DNA of 64,000 nucleotides from CAZHON01 sp964534565 (GTDB lineage Bacteria > Patescibacteriota > Gracilibacteria > Peribacterales > Peribacteraceae). The notes under the pieces were generated by a model. It was not told the DNA's origin and made no database searches. It saw nothing but the letters and a program-made list of their open reading frames with translations. The DNA lies in assembly GCA_964534565.1 (NCBI GenBank), contig CAZHON010000003.1, positions 1 through 64,000 on the forward strand. The letters are read 5' to 3'. A program made the position numbers and the translations under genes. Numbering within the stretch: position 1 is the first letter of the stretch; every line of letters begins with the position of its first letter. This document shows positions 33,005 to 41,422 of this stretch, piece by piece.

Positions 33005-36000
33005 GTGCGTCCCGAAGATTTCGTCCACCTCCATTGCCACAGCACCTACTCGCTGCTCGAAGGGCTCCCCAGCCCGGAAGAAATTGTCACACGTGCAAAA
33101 GAGTTGGGACAGACCGCGGTAGGACTGACGGATCGCGGGTACACCTACGGTCTCATGGAGTTTTACCAAGAGGCGAAAGACCAAGGAATCAAACCGATTT
33201 TGGGACTGGAAACATTTGTCGCAGCACGCTCGCGCACGGACAAAGAGAGCGGAGTGGATACGAAAAGTTCCCCACTCGTTCTTTTGGCAGAAACACAGGA
33301 GGGATACCAAAACTTATTGAAGCTTGCGACCGACGCGGCACTGGAAGGAATGTACTATAAACCGCGTGTGGATGCGGAATTATTGAAGCGCTACGGAAAA
33401 GGATTGATCGCCCTCAGCGGACCGATCAGCAGCGCCGTGTCCCAAGCGGCCCTGTCCGAAGATGGAGAAAAATTACAGGAACTGGTGGAGCGGTACTGGT
33501 CCTATTTTGGAAAAGAGAATTTCTACTTCGAACTTCTCGACTTCCCCAACGTCGCCGGACAAGCCGAGGTGAACCAACAACTCATCGCGTGGGGAAAGAA
33601 GCTCGGCGTGCCGACAGTCGTCTCGGGCAACAGTTACTACTGCCGCCCCGAAGACAGCGAAGCGCACGATGTTCTCCTGTGTATTCAAAAGAACGCACAC
33701 ATTGCCGACCCCGGGCGTTTCTCCATGCAGGGAAGCGACTATTCCATGCGCCCGTCGGAAGAGTTGTTCGCCGCATTCGCCCATGTGCCCGAGGCGTTGG
33801 AACGTTCGCGGGAAATTGCCGATCGCTGCACCGTGAACTTCAAATTCGGAGTACACCAAATCCCTCGCTTCCCCGTTCCAAAAGGTCGAACGGAAGAAGA
33901 GGATTTGACGGAGAAGTGCGCGATTGGATTTGCTGAGAAGTACCCGAATGCAACACCCGCTCTCAAAGAGCGTCTGGAGTACGAGCTCTCCGTCATCAAA
34001 CAGGTCGGGTTCTCCGGTTACTTCCTCATCGTCGCCGACTTCGTGAACGAGGCAAAGCGTCGAGGCATTACGGTGGGTCCAGGCCGCGGAAGTGCCGCAG
34101 GATCCATGGTGAGTTACGTGATGGGCATCACCGGTGTGGACCCCATCCCCCACGGACTCATCTTCGAGCGATTCCTCAACCCCGCTCGTATCTCCATGCC
34201 CGATATCGACTTGGACTTTGCCGATAACCGTCGTGACGAAGTGCTGGAGTACGTGCGCGACAAATACGGCCGCGATCACGTCGTGCAAATTTGTACATTC
34301 GGAACACTCGCGGCACGCGCTGCGGTGAAAGACGTGGGTCGTGTGTACGGAATGCCGTTTTTGGAAATGAATGCACTCGTGAAACTGATCCCCGATCGCC
34401 CGGGCACAACACTCGATGAAGCGTTGGAGACAACGGAAATGAAAGCCGCCTACAACAGCAACGAGACGTACAAAAAAATCATCGATACCGCTCTCAAGTT
34501 GGAAGGCAAGGCACGCCACGTCTCTGTGCACGCGTGTGGAGTGATCATCACGCCGGAGAAAGCGACCGAATACACGGCCGTGCAGAAGGCCCCCAAGGAC
34601 GACGAGACAATCATTACGCAGTACGGCGCAAAGCCGCTGGAGGCCCTGGGATTGCTCAAAATGGACTTCCTGGGACTCATGAACTTAACCGTGATCCAGA
34701 CGTCACTCGAAATCATCGAGCGCACGCACGGTATTACGATCGACATCACGAAAATCCCGATGAACGACAAGCGGACATTCCAATTGTTGCAGCGCGGAGA
34801 CACCACGGGCGTCTTCCAGTTGGAATCGGGAGGAATGCGACGGTACTTGAAGGACTTAAAACCCACCGCCTTCGACGACATCACCGCGATGGTCGCTCTC
34901 TTCCGTCCGGGTCCGATGGAACTGATCCCATCGTTCGTAAAGCGCAAGCACGGGAAGGAGGAAATCACCTACCTCCACGAACGCCTCAAACCGATTTTGG
35001 AAATGACCTACGGAATCGGCGTGTATCAGGAACAGATGATGCAGATCGCCCGTGATCTTGCAGGATTCTCCCTCCCCGATGCCGATACCCTTCGCAAAGC
35101 GATCGGAAAGAAGATCAAATCTCTTCTCGATGAACAGAAGGAGAAATTGGTCGCCGGAATGGTGAACAACGGAATCCCCAAAAAGATCGCACAGGAAATC
35201 TGGGAACTCTTCCCTCCATTCGCACGCTACGGTTTCAACAAGTCGCACGCCGTGGGCTACGCCCTCATTGCCTATCAAACGGCCTATTTGAAGGCCAATT
35301 ACCCTGCTGAGTTCATGGCGGCGCTCCTGTCGTCGGACAGCGGCGACACCGAACGCATCATGATTGAAATCGAAGAGTGTCGTCAGATGGGGATCAAAGT
35401 GTTGCCCCCGGACATCAACGAATCACGCCGCGCATTCACCGTCGTTCCACCGAAAGACGATCAGAAAGATTGGTCCATTCGTTTCGGACTCGGGGCCATC
35501 AAGGGAGTGGGTGCCAGTTCCGTCGATCAAATCATCGCCGAGCGTGAACAGGGAGGACGATTTGAAACACTGGAACAGTTCGCACGTCGCACTCCCACAA
35601 AAGTTCTCAACAAGAAGCTTCTCGAATCACTCTCCAAGTCCGGCGCACTCGATTCTTTGGGAGAACGCCGACAGTTGGTGGAGCAGTACGAGCGCATTAC
35701 CGAGTATCGCAAAAACTGTGGAGAAGCCGACAGTGCACAGCACGACCTTTTCGGCAGCACGAGCAATATCTTGGAGGAGGCGCACATCGAATTCGCTCCC
35801 ACGCCGCCTGCAACGCCACAGCAGCAATTGATGTGGGAGAAGGAAACACTGGGGCTCTACGTCAGCAGCCACCCACTTGCCGGCTTGAAGAAATACATCA
35901 GCCGCAAAGCGAGTTTGATCAGCGAGCTGTCGAGTAAGCAGATCAATAAGAAGATCGTGCTGGCGGGAATTCAGGAAGGAATCAAAAAGATCAGCACCAA

Positions 36001-36745
36001 GAAGGGCGACATGATGGCGATTTTGCAGCTCGAGGACCCGACGGGAAAAATGGAAGTGACACTCTTCCCCAAAATTTACGCAGAAGTGGCAGGAATGCTG
36101 GAACAACCCGACACCGTGCTCATCATCGGTGGAACGCTCGATTTGCGTGCCGGAGTGCTGCAGCTGCGTGCCGATGCCGTGAAGCGCTCCTCCCTTTCGA
36201 CCATGCTGGCGCGTGCGAAGGAAGACGGTACTTGGGACGCCGAAGAAGCGGCGCGCGGACGCATCATCGCGCGACCGGTCGTGGAAGAAGAAATTGAAGC
36301 CGTCGACGAAGAAGGGAACGTGATCGCCGGAGAAACCGTACAAGTGGTCGAAGAGACGGCGCCCGGCGCCGAACAGAAGCCCACCGAAGGGTTGGGGCCG
36401 CTCGGAGAGTGGCTCGAGAAAGGACTCTCCATGACCGAACCTCTTGCCGCACTCGGCCTCACCGATGTCACCGCTCCGAAAAAATCTGAGGAGCCGACCG
36501 TGGTCGCAACACCGACGAAGAATGAACAGATCGAAATTCAAACGATTCAACTTCCTGAACGTGCACCGAAACAGATGCTTCTGGAATTGAAGAAAATTCT
36601 CGAAACATTCCCCGGCAGCCAGCGCATTCAACTGAAGATCGGTTCTCAGGTACTCCCGTTACCACTCACCGTGACCATGTCACCCATCCTGGAACGTAAG
36701 ATCGACGAATTGATCGAAAAATACCGCGCCGAAGCCGTCAATTGA
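33005..36745 (+). CDS. dnaE: DNA polymerase III alpha subunit
   Basis: The 1246-residue protein has an N-terminal PHP domain (VHLHCHSTYSLLEG), the C-family polymerase core with GPGRGSAAGSMVSYVMGI and the catalytic Asp pair in MPDIDLDFADNRRDEV, a helix-hairpin-helix region, an OB fold (KIVLAGIQEGIKKIST) and a C-terminal acidic linker plus a domain that ends IDELIEKYRAEAVN. In the PHP domain the usual TDHG reads TDRG and the usual NDVHY reads GNSYY, so metal-dependent exonuclease activity is probably lost, as in E. coli. GTG 33005 is favoured by TATGAT at 32993-32998; TTG 32975 would add ten residues. It is the replicative polymerase. Confidence 0.95.
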   Translation: MRPEDFVHLHCHSTYSLLEGLPSPEEIVTRAKELGQTAVGLTDRGYTYGLMEFYQEAKDQGIKPILGLETFVAARSRTDKESGVDTKSSPLVLLAETQEGYQNLLKLATDAALEGMYYKPRVDAELLKRYGKGLIALSGPISSAVSQAALSEDGEKLQELVERYWSYFGKENFYFELLDFPNVAGQAEVNQQLIAWGKKLGVPTVVSGNSYYCRPEDSEAHDVLLCIQKNAHIADPGRFSMQGSDYSMRPSEELFAAFAHVPEALERSREIADRCTVNFKFGVHQIPRFPVPKGRTEEEDLTEKCAIGFAEKYPNATPALKERLEYELSVIKQVGFSGYFLIVADFVNEAKRRGITVGPGRGSAAGSMVSYVMGITGVDPIPHGLIFERFLNPARISMPDIDLDFADNRRDEVLEYVRDKYGRDHVVQICTFGTLAARAAVKDVGRVYGMPFLEMNALVKLIPDRPGTTLDEALETTEMKAAYNSNETYKKIIDTALKLEGKARHVSVHACGVIITPEKATEYTAVQKAPKDDETIITQYGAKPLEALGLLKMDFLGLMNLTVIQTSLEIIERTHGITIDITKIPMNDKRTFQLLQRGDTTGVFQLESGGMRRYLKDLKPTAFDDITAMVALFRPGPMELIPSFVKRKHGKEEITYLHERLKPILEMTYGIGVYQEQMMQIARDLAGFSLPDADTLRKAIGKKIKSLLDEQKEKLVAGMVNNGIPKKIAQEIWELFPPFARYGFNKSHAVGYALIAYQTAYLKANYPAEFMAALLSSDSGDTERIMIEIEECRQMGIKVLPPDINESRRAFTVVPPKDDQKDWSIRFGLGAIKGVGASSVDQIIAEREQGGRFETLEQFARRTPTKVLNKKLLESLSKSGALDSLGERRQLVEQYERITEYRKNCGEADSAQHDLFGSTSNILEEAHIEFAPTPPATPQQQLMWEKETLGLYVSSHPLAGLKKYISRKASLISELSSKQINKKIVLAGIQEGIKKISTKKGDMMAILQLEDPTGKMEVTLFPKIYAEVAGMLEQPDTVLIIGGTLDLRAGVLQLRADAVKRSSLSTMLARAKEDGTWDAEEAARGRIIARPVVEEEIEAVDEEGNVIAGETVQVVEETAPGAEQKPTEGLGPLGEWLEKGLSMTEPLAALGLTDVTAPKKSEEPTVVATPTKNEQIEIQTIQLPERAPKQMLLELKKILETFPGSQRIQLKIGSQVLPLPLTVTMSPILERKIDELIEKYRAEAVN

Positions 36746-36781
36746 CGCCGTCTGGGGAAAGAGGAGAATAAGGGGTTGCCC

Positions 36782-37009
36782 ATGACGTATCTCTGGCCAA
36801 CCATCGGCATCACCTGTCTCCTCATCTGCATTTTCGAGGGGGTGCTGTGGTCGTTTTTCATTCGCAACATGCGGCCGATGCTGTTCCCTCGTCAGTTGGA
36901 TGCATCTCATCTTCGGTTTGGAACCAAGGGGCGTCTGCGCTCCGTTGCACTGCTTCACACACTCTTCCTTGTGCTGTTTTCAGCCATACTTTTGATTGTC
37001 ATATGGTGA
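36782..37009 (+). CDS. Two-TM membrane protein (75 aa), unknown
   Basis: Two hydrophobic segments (about 6-24, PTIGITCLLICIFEGVLWSF; about 57-75, LLHTLFLVLFSAILLIVIW) flank a basic loop. The gene follows dnaE by 36 nt and its stop overlaps the start of the PH-like gene (ATGGTGA), so the two probably work together in the membrane. No family recognised. Confidence 0.65.
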   Translation: MTYLWPTIGITCLLICIFEGVLWSFFIRNMRPMLFPRQLDASHLRFGTKGRLRSVALLHTLFLVLFSAILLIVIW

Positions 37010-37593
37010 CGTCTCTTCCCGACGCCGGCGACATTTCCTTCCCGGGCAAAGACCAAGGGGAAGAGTTTGTGACATTCTTCCGACAACATTGGATTCGTCT
37101 TTTCCCCGACTGTTTCAGGCTGTTTGTCTATTCGGTGCTCATCGGCGTCATGGCATGGCTCTCATTTTGGGTATATCCGGTCGATAAAGGCACGCAGCAC
37201 GTTCTTGCCGTCTTCGTGGTGCTGGCGTTTGTCATTGTGCACATGAATTTCCTCATGCATTTCTATCGCTACTTCCTACGCTGCACCATCTTCACCAATC
37301 GCAAAGTCCATCGCATCAAAAAAACTCTCTTCATGACGGACGATCACCAAAGCACGGACCTGTGGGTCATTCAAGACATCGATCGCAAGCAACGCGGACC
37401 GCTCCAAAACATTTTCAAATTCGGGTCCCTCATCATCGAGGCGCAAGACACGCAACTGCGCCTGCATTTCGTTCCGCGTGTGCAGGAAAAATACGAACTC
37501 CTGCTGCAGCTGCGTGAGCGTGCCCGTGAACATATGACCTGGGGCAAGGGCCCCGATGAACTGAGAGAAATGGCTCAGGAAAGCCTCGCATAG
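37003..37593 (+). CDS. Membrane protein with bacterial PH-like domain
   Basis: The 196-residue protein has two membrane segments (about 38-57 and 67-87) and a C-terminal region (about 95-185) with the pattern of bacterial PH domains: FLRCTIFTNRKVHRIKKTLF, STDLWVIQDIDRKQRGPLQN and FKFGSLIIEAQDTQ. Such domains usually sit on the cytoplasmic face. ATG 37003 overlaps the stop of the 75-aa gene. A longer upstream frame exists, but it is inside that gene. Role unknown. Confidence 0.75.
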   Translation: MVTSLPDAGDISFPGKDQGEEFVTFFRQHWIRLFPDCFRLFVYSVLIGVMAWLSFWVYPVDKGTQHVLAVFVVLAFVIVHMNFLMHFYRYFLRCTIFTNRKVHRIKKTLFMTDDHQSTDLWVIQDIDRKQRGPLQNIFKFGSLIIEAQDTQLRLHFVPRVQEKYELLLQLRERAREHMTWGKGPDELREMAQESLA

Positions 37594-37599
37594 ACGTGA

Positions 37600-37605
37600 T
37601 ACACT
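37600..37605 (+). promoter_or_regulatory. Extended -10 (TGaTACACT) for nrdR
   Basis: TACACT with TGa upstream ends 8 nt before ATG 37614. It fits a leaderless nrdR transcript. Confidence 0.6.
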
Positions 37606-37613
37606 GGGAATGA

Positions 37614-38069
37614 ATGTACTGCCCCCTCTGCAAATCAACGGACACCGCCGTCATCGATTCTCGTTTGGCAGAGGACGGCAAAGCCGTACGTCGACGCCGT
37701 GAATGCCCCGACTGCAATCATCGATTCACCACATTCGAGCGACAAGAAGCGGCTTCACTGATCGTGGTGAAGCGAGACGGAACACGAGAGCCGTACGATC
37801 GCCGAAAATTGGAACGAGGTGTGTGGCTCGCTTGCACCAAGCGCCCTGTCACACAGGAACAAGTCGACACGCTCCTCTCCACGATGGAGGAAAAATGGAG
37901 CGGCATGGGCAAAGAAATTTCGAGCACACAAATTGGAGAAGATGTGATGAAGGATCTCAAGAAAATCGACCAAGTTGCCTACATTCGCTTCGCGTCCGTG
38001 CACCGCGAATTCGCCGATGTGGAGGAATTTAAGGAGGAGCTGGGAAAGCTCTTGAATAAGAAGAAATAG
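37614..38069 (+). CDS. nrdR: Transcriptional repressor NrdR
   Basis: The 151-residue protein begins MYCPLCKS and has a second Cys pair in ECPDCNHRFTTFER, forming the N-terminal zinc ribbon; an ATP-cone domain follows (about 47-135; VVKRDGTREPYDRRKLERGV, VAYIRFASVHREFADVEEF). NrdR senses ATP/dATP and represses ribonucleotide reductase genes. No nrd gene or clear NrdR box is seen nearby. Full length and intact. Confidence 0.96.
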   Translation: MYCPLCKSTDTAVIDSRLAEDGKAVRRRRECPDCNHRFTTFERQEAASLIVVKRDGTREPYDRRKLERGVWLACTKRPVTQEQVDTLLSTMEEKWSGMGKEISSTQIGEDVMKDLKKIDQVAYIRFASVHREFADVEEFKEELGKLLNKKK

Positions 38070-38150
38070 CCGCTGGAAGCTCCTATAAGTGCCGTAATGC
38101 AGCCTTATTTGCTATTTTGAGATTATATGTTGATTTATAACATTTGTGGT

Positions 38151-38245
38151 ACAATGTCAAATGTTGTTACTTTAACAACACCGGCAGATTAGAAAATCAG
38201 TCGGGAAACAATTCTTTAGCACCGAAGGGTGCAGGACGCAGTGCC
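38151..38245 (+). promoter_or_regulatory. Promoter and structured 5' leader of the dockerin gene
   Basis: TGgTACAAT (38151-38156) is an extended -10 about 90 nt before ATG 38246. The leader has one hairpin with arms CCGGCAGATT (38181-38190) and AATCAGTCGG (38195-38204) with one mismatch and one G-T pair, and a second with GCACC (38219-38223) and GGTGC (38228-38232). AGGA (38233-38236) next to the second stem is the likely ribosome site, so folding could control initiation. A GGACGCAGTGCC segment faintly recalls part of the c-di-GMP-I riboswitch, but the core does not fit. Confidence 0.5.
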
Positions 38246-38998
38246 ATGAAACGCAAAAACATCGGAAGAGTAATCGGTTCTGGAGTTGAATACCTCGAAT
38301 CACGACGAGTCTGTGCAGGGGTACCTGCCGGATACGAGTGGTACGACGTGAACAAAGATGGAGCGATTGCTCCCGTTGATGCCTTGTTGGTGATCAACTA
38401 CATCAATGCAAATGGGAGCCGCCCGGCTCTTCCGTTCACGACTCACCTCGACGTGAATCGAGATGCAAACATCTCACCAGTCGACGTCCTGTTGATTATT
38501 AATTACCTCAACGGACAAAACCCCTCTCCCTCTCTCGCTCAATGCCAAGACGGCATTGATAATGATGGAAATGGAAAAATCGACATGGCGGACCCCGGTT
38601 GTCAGTCCCCTCAGGACAACAGTGAAACGACCTCTTCTGTTCCAGGAGCGATCATCGATGAAACGCAACAGTTTGATCTCGCAAGAGACCAACCCATCGA
38701 ACTCCAGACGCTCGCAACGAACACACCGACGATCTTGTACACACCCTCTCATGGGAATGTAACAATCATCGGCAATACGGCACGCTACGTGCCTGCAACA
38801 AACTTTTCGGGTCAGGACGTCTTCGTCCTCGACCTGATGCGCGGCACGGAACACATCCGTCTGCGCTACATGATCTTCGTGTCGAATGTCCCATTCCCGG
38901 GACCGACGACACCGCCCGCCGTGTCCTTCCCACCGCCTCCCAGTGCGGCAGACGTTCTGTTTGCCCGCAATACGGATTGGCTCTTCACCTCTCTCTAA
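38246..38998 (+). CDS. Dockerin-domain exported protein with cadherin-like C-terminal domain
   Basis: The 250-residue protein begins MKRKNIGRVIGSGVEYLESR and RVCAG, resembling the LESRxxLAG start of many Planctomycete exported proteins. Two type I dockerin Ca-binding repeats follow (about 30-90): YDVNKDGAIAPVDALLVINY and LDVNRDANISPVDVLLIINY. A Cys-bounded DGIDNDGNGKIDMADPGC motif is next, then an Ig/cadherin-like region (about 145-220; NVTIIGNTARYVPATNFSGQ). Dockerins bind cohesin domains, but no cohesin is seen in the window. Two hairpins follow the stop. Domain calls are firm; export route is inferred. Confidence 0.85.
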   Translation: MKRKNIGRVIGSGVEYLESRRVCAGVPAGYEWYDVNKDGAIAPVDALLVINYINANGSRPALPFTTHLDVNRDANISPVDVLLIINYLNGQNPSPSLAQCQDGIDNDGNGKIDMADPGCQSPQDNSETTSSVPGAIIDETQQFDLARDQPIELQTLATNTPTILYTPSHGNVTIIGNTARYVPATNFSGQDVFVLDLMRGTEHIRLRYMIFVSNVPFPGPTTPPAVSFPPPPSAADVLFARNTDWLFTSL

Positions 38999-39008
38999 TC
39001 TGTCGATT

Positions 39009-39059
39009 CCGTGACCCTCTCCGTCACGGGGGATACCTACCGCACTCGCGGTAGGTTTT
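39009..39059 (+). terminator. Tandem terminator hairpins after the dockerin gene
   Basis: CCGTGAC/GTCACGG (39009-39029) is followed by CCTACCGC/GCGGTAGG (39036-39055) with TTTT after it. The second is a good intrinsic terminator. Confidence 0.8.
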
Positions 39060-39110
39060 CTCTTGCCCAAAATCCTCCCTATTGGCCTCGTGATCTCATT
39101 ATGTCCTTGC

Positions 39111-39116
39111 TACACT
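39111..39116 (+). promoter_or_regulatory. Extended -10 (TGcTACACT) for aspS
   Basis: TACACT ends 6 nt before ATG 39123, so aspS is likely transcribed without a leader. It overrides longer upstream starts. Confidence 0.65.
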
Positions 39117-39122
39117 TCCTAC

Positions 39123-40892
39123 ATGCATCGCTCACACACCTGCGGAGAACTTCGCCCTACCGACGACGGCACTGCCGTTACCCTTTGCGGTTGGGTCCAT
39201 CGTCGCCGTGACCACGGAGGATTGATCTTCATCGATCTCCGCGATCACTTCGGCATTACGCAGATCGTGTGTCGCCCCGAAGAAAAGTCTGCATTCGACA
39301 CGCTCGGGAAAGTTCGCAGCGAGTGGGTGCTCAAAATCAAAGGCAATGTGCAGAAGCGGCAGAAAGATGCCGTGCGCGAAGACAGTGAAACCGGAGCGAT
39401 TGAAGTCGACGCAACGGATGTTGAAGTACTGAGCGAGGCCAAGACTCCTCCATTTGAAATCGATCAGGACAAGGACGTGAACGAAGACCTTCGTTTGCAG
39501 TATCGCTTCCTCGATCTTCGCCGCGCGAAGTATCAGAAGATCATGGCGAACCGCGACAAGTTGATCACGCACATTCGCAGCTACATGCACGGTAAAGGAT
39601 TCACCGAGGTACAGACTCCCATCCTCGCAAACTCTTCCCCGGAAGGCGCCCGCGATTACCTGGTTCCAAGCCGCATTCACCCAGGAACGTTTTACGCGCT
39701 TCCCCAGGCTCCACAGCAGTTTAAGCAGCTTTTGATGGTCGCAGGACTCGATCGCTACTTCCAGATTGCTCCATGTTTCCGTGACGAAGATCCTCGTGCA
39801 GACCGCCACCCGGGAGAGTTCTACCAGCTCGATATGGAGATGAGCTTCGTGGAACAGGAAGATATTTTCCAAGTTGCAGAACCACTCATGATCGAACTCA
39901 CGGAAAAATTCTCCGATAAGAAAATCATCACGAAACCCTTCCCTCGCATTCCATGGAGGACGGCGATGGATACGTACGGAGTCGACAAGCCCGACCTTCG
40001 TTACGGACTTGAATTGAAGGATGTGACGAAACTTGTCGATGGTTGCGGATTCTCTGTCTTCGCAGATGCCGCAAAGAAAAAAGGAGGATGCGTGAAGGCG
40101 ATGTGTGTGCCGAAGGGCGCTGTGTTCTCTCGCGGAGAGATTGATGCGTTTACCGACGTTGCAAAGACGTACGGCGCAAAGGGACTTGCCTACATCATGT
40201 GCAAAGAAGGAACGCTCCAGTCCCCGATCATCAAATTCCTCGGGGAAGATTTGGCCAAGAAGATTTGTGACGAGGTTGGCGCCAAGGATGGCGACGCTGT
40301 GTTCTTCGCAGCAGATGCCTGGGCTGCAGCATGCAAAGCCCTTGGAAACGTCCGCATTGCCGTTGCCGCAAAGCAGGGACTCAATGACCCAAAGAAGGCT
40401 GCATGGGCCTGGATCGTCGATTTCCCAATGTACGAGTTCAACGAAGAGGATAAGAAGATCGACTTCTCCCACAACCCCTTCTCCATGCCACAGGGCGGCA
40501 TGAACGATCTCCTTACGAAGGACCCAACAGAGATTCTCGCGTATCAGTACGACTTCGTCTGTAACGGGTTCGAGCTCTGCAGTGGAGCAATTCGTAACCA
40601 CCGCCCGGACATTATGTACAAGGCGTTCGAAATCGCGGGTTACACACAGGAAGATGTCGACCAAAAATTCGGCGCGATGATCAAAGCATTCCAGTTCGGC
40701 GCTCCTCCACACGGAGGTTGCGCACCGGGACTCGATCGCCTCATGATGGTGCTGTGGGATTGTGAATCCATCCGCGACATTTACGCATTCCCAAAGAACG
40801 GCAAAGCGCAGGATGCAATGATGGGCTCTCCGTCGGTTGTCACTGCAAAGCAGTTGAAGGAGCTCCACATTAAAGTGGTTGATCCTGCATAA
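39123..40892 (+). CDS. aspS: Aspartyl-tRNA synthetase
   Basis: The 589-residue class II synthetase starts MHRSHTCGELRP with an N-terminal OB anticodon-binding domain (GWVHRRRDHGGLIFIDLRDH). Catalytic motifs follow: motif 1 (FTEVQTPILANSSPEGARDY), motif 2 (FRDEDPRADRHPGEFYQLDM) and motif 3 (GGCAPGLDRLMMVL). The GAD insertion domain in the middle is of bacterial type. It charges tRNA-Asp and possibly tRNA-Asn. Start ATG 39123 is set by the -10 at 39111-39116; a start at 39063 would run through that promoter. Confidence 0.97.
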   Translation: MHRSHTCGELRPTDDGTAVTLCGWVHRRRDHGGLIFIDLRDHFGITQIVCRPEEKSAFDTLGKVRSEWVLKIKGNVQKRQKDAVREDSETGAIEVDATDVEVLSEAKTPPFEIDQDKDVNEDLRLQYRFLDLRRAKYQKIMANRDKLITHIRSYMHGKGFTEVQTPILANSSPEGARDYLVPSRIHPGTFYALPQAPQQFKQLLMVAGLDRYFQIAPCFRDEDPRADRHPGEFYQLDMEMSFVEQEDIFQVAEPLMIELTEKFSDKKIITKPFPRIPWRTAMDTYGVDKPDLRYGLELKDVTKLVDGCGFSVFADAAKKKGGCVKAMCVPKGAVFSRGEIDAFTDVAKTYGAKGLAYIMCKEGTLQSPIIKFLGEDLAKKICDEVGAKDGDAVFFAADAWAAACKALGNVRIAVAAKQGLNDPKKAAWAWIVDFPMYEFNEEDKKIDFSHNPFSMPQGGMNDLLTKDPTEILAYQYDFVCNGFELCSGAIRNHRPDIMYKAFEIAGYTQEDVDQKFGAMIKAFQFGAPPHGGCAPGLDRLMMVLWDCESIRDIYAFPKNGKAQDAMMGSPSVVTAKQLKELHIKVVDPA

Positions 40893-40919
40893 GCCGGCCA
40901 TTCTACGCCCACAAAATTG

Positions 40920-40942
40920 TTGACAGCGGAAAGTGAAAAGTA
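40920..40942 (+). promoter_or_regulatory. Promoter with consensus -35
   Basis: TTGACA (40920-40925) is followed by TATTCA at 40937-40942 with suboptimal spacing, or by TTCACT two bases further with 17-nt spacing. The leader before ATG 40980 is about 30 nt and has no Shine-Dalgarno site. Confidence 0.45.
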
Positions 40943-40979
40943 TTCACTATGCGCTCGTTTTGGTTTCTTCTTTTTTATC

Positions 40980-41405
40980 ATGCAACCCAATCGCTTCGAA
41001 GACCCGGGCCGCCGAAGTGCGGACGACATTCCTGCATCTGTAGATTTCACAAAGATGTCTGACCTAATTCACAAATACCCAAACGAACTGAAGATGGCAT
41101 TGCGTCACCTTGCAGATGCACAAGGTGAATTTGACCGTGCGAAGGCGCAGGCTCAAGTTTTCAATATTGCCGATGGGTCCAGTGAAACCTTGCGAAGTCA
41201 GATACAAGAAAATATTCAACGGATTAGCTCTCAATTAGAGTCTCGCTTGCGCGCTTTGGATCGAATGGGCAGTCGCGCTCATGAGCCTGATCCTGGATTC
41301 GTAGAACTTGGTCAACAAATGCTTATGGCGTATCGAAAGCAGCTCGTGCAACTGGGCATTCTAGACGAGGAAAGTGCGCAAACCATTGAGCAAACAGTCG
41401 CGTAA
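40980..41405 (+). CDS. Small helical protein (141 aa), unknown
   Basis: The soluble protein is mostly helical (KMALRHLADAQGEFDRAKAQ; EELRSQ-type region with RISSQLESRLRALDRMG). It has no Cys and no membrane segment and ends EESAQTIEQTVA. It precedes the 296-aa coiled-coil gene by 17 nt, although that gene has its own -10. The start at ATG 40980 avoids a hydrophobic, non-conserved-looking extension from 40917 that would overlap the -35. Unknown function; the pairing with a coiled-coil gene recurs in the window. Confidence 0.6.
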   Translation: MQPNRFEDPGRRSADDIPASVDFTKMSDLIHKYPNELKMALRHLADAQGEFDRAKAQAQVFNIADGSSETLRSQIQENIQRISSQLESRLRALDRMGSRAHEPDPGFVELGQQMLMAYRKQLVQLGILDEESAQTIEQTVA

Positions 41406-41410
41406 TCTGG

Positions 41411-41416
41411 TATAAT
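41411..41416 (+). promoter_or_regulatory. Consensus extended -10 (TGgTATAAT)
   Basis: A perfect TATAAT with TGg upstream ends 6 nt before ATG 41423. It predicts a leaderless transcript for the coiled-coil gene and overlaps the end of the previous one. Confidence 0.7.
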
Positions 41417-41422
41417 GGTCAG

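Noticed and set aside
38151..38245. Cyclic di-GMP-I riboswitch upstream of the dockerin gene
   Set aside because: A GGACGCAGTGCC-like piece is present, but the GGCAAACC core and the second receptor helix are not in place. Kept only as an unassigned structured leader.
39132..40901. A 589-codon open frame antisense to aspS
   Set aside because: aspS is unambiguous by its class II motifs; the antisense frame is a codon-bias artefact.
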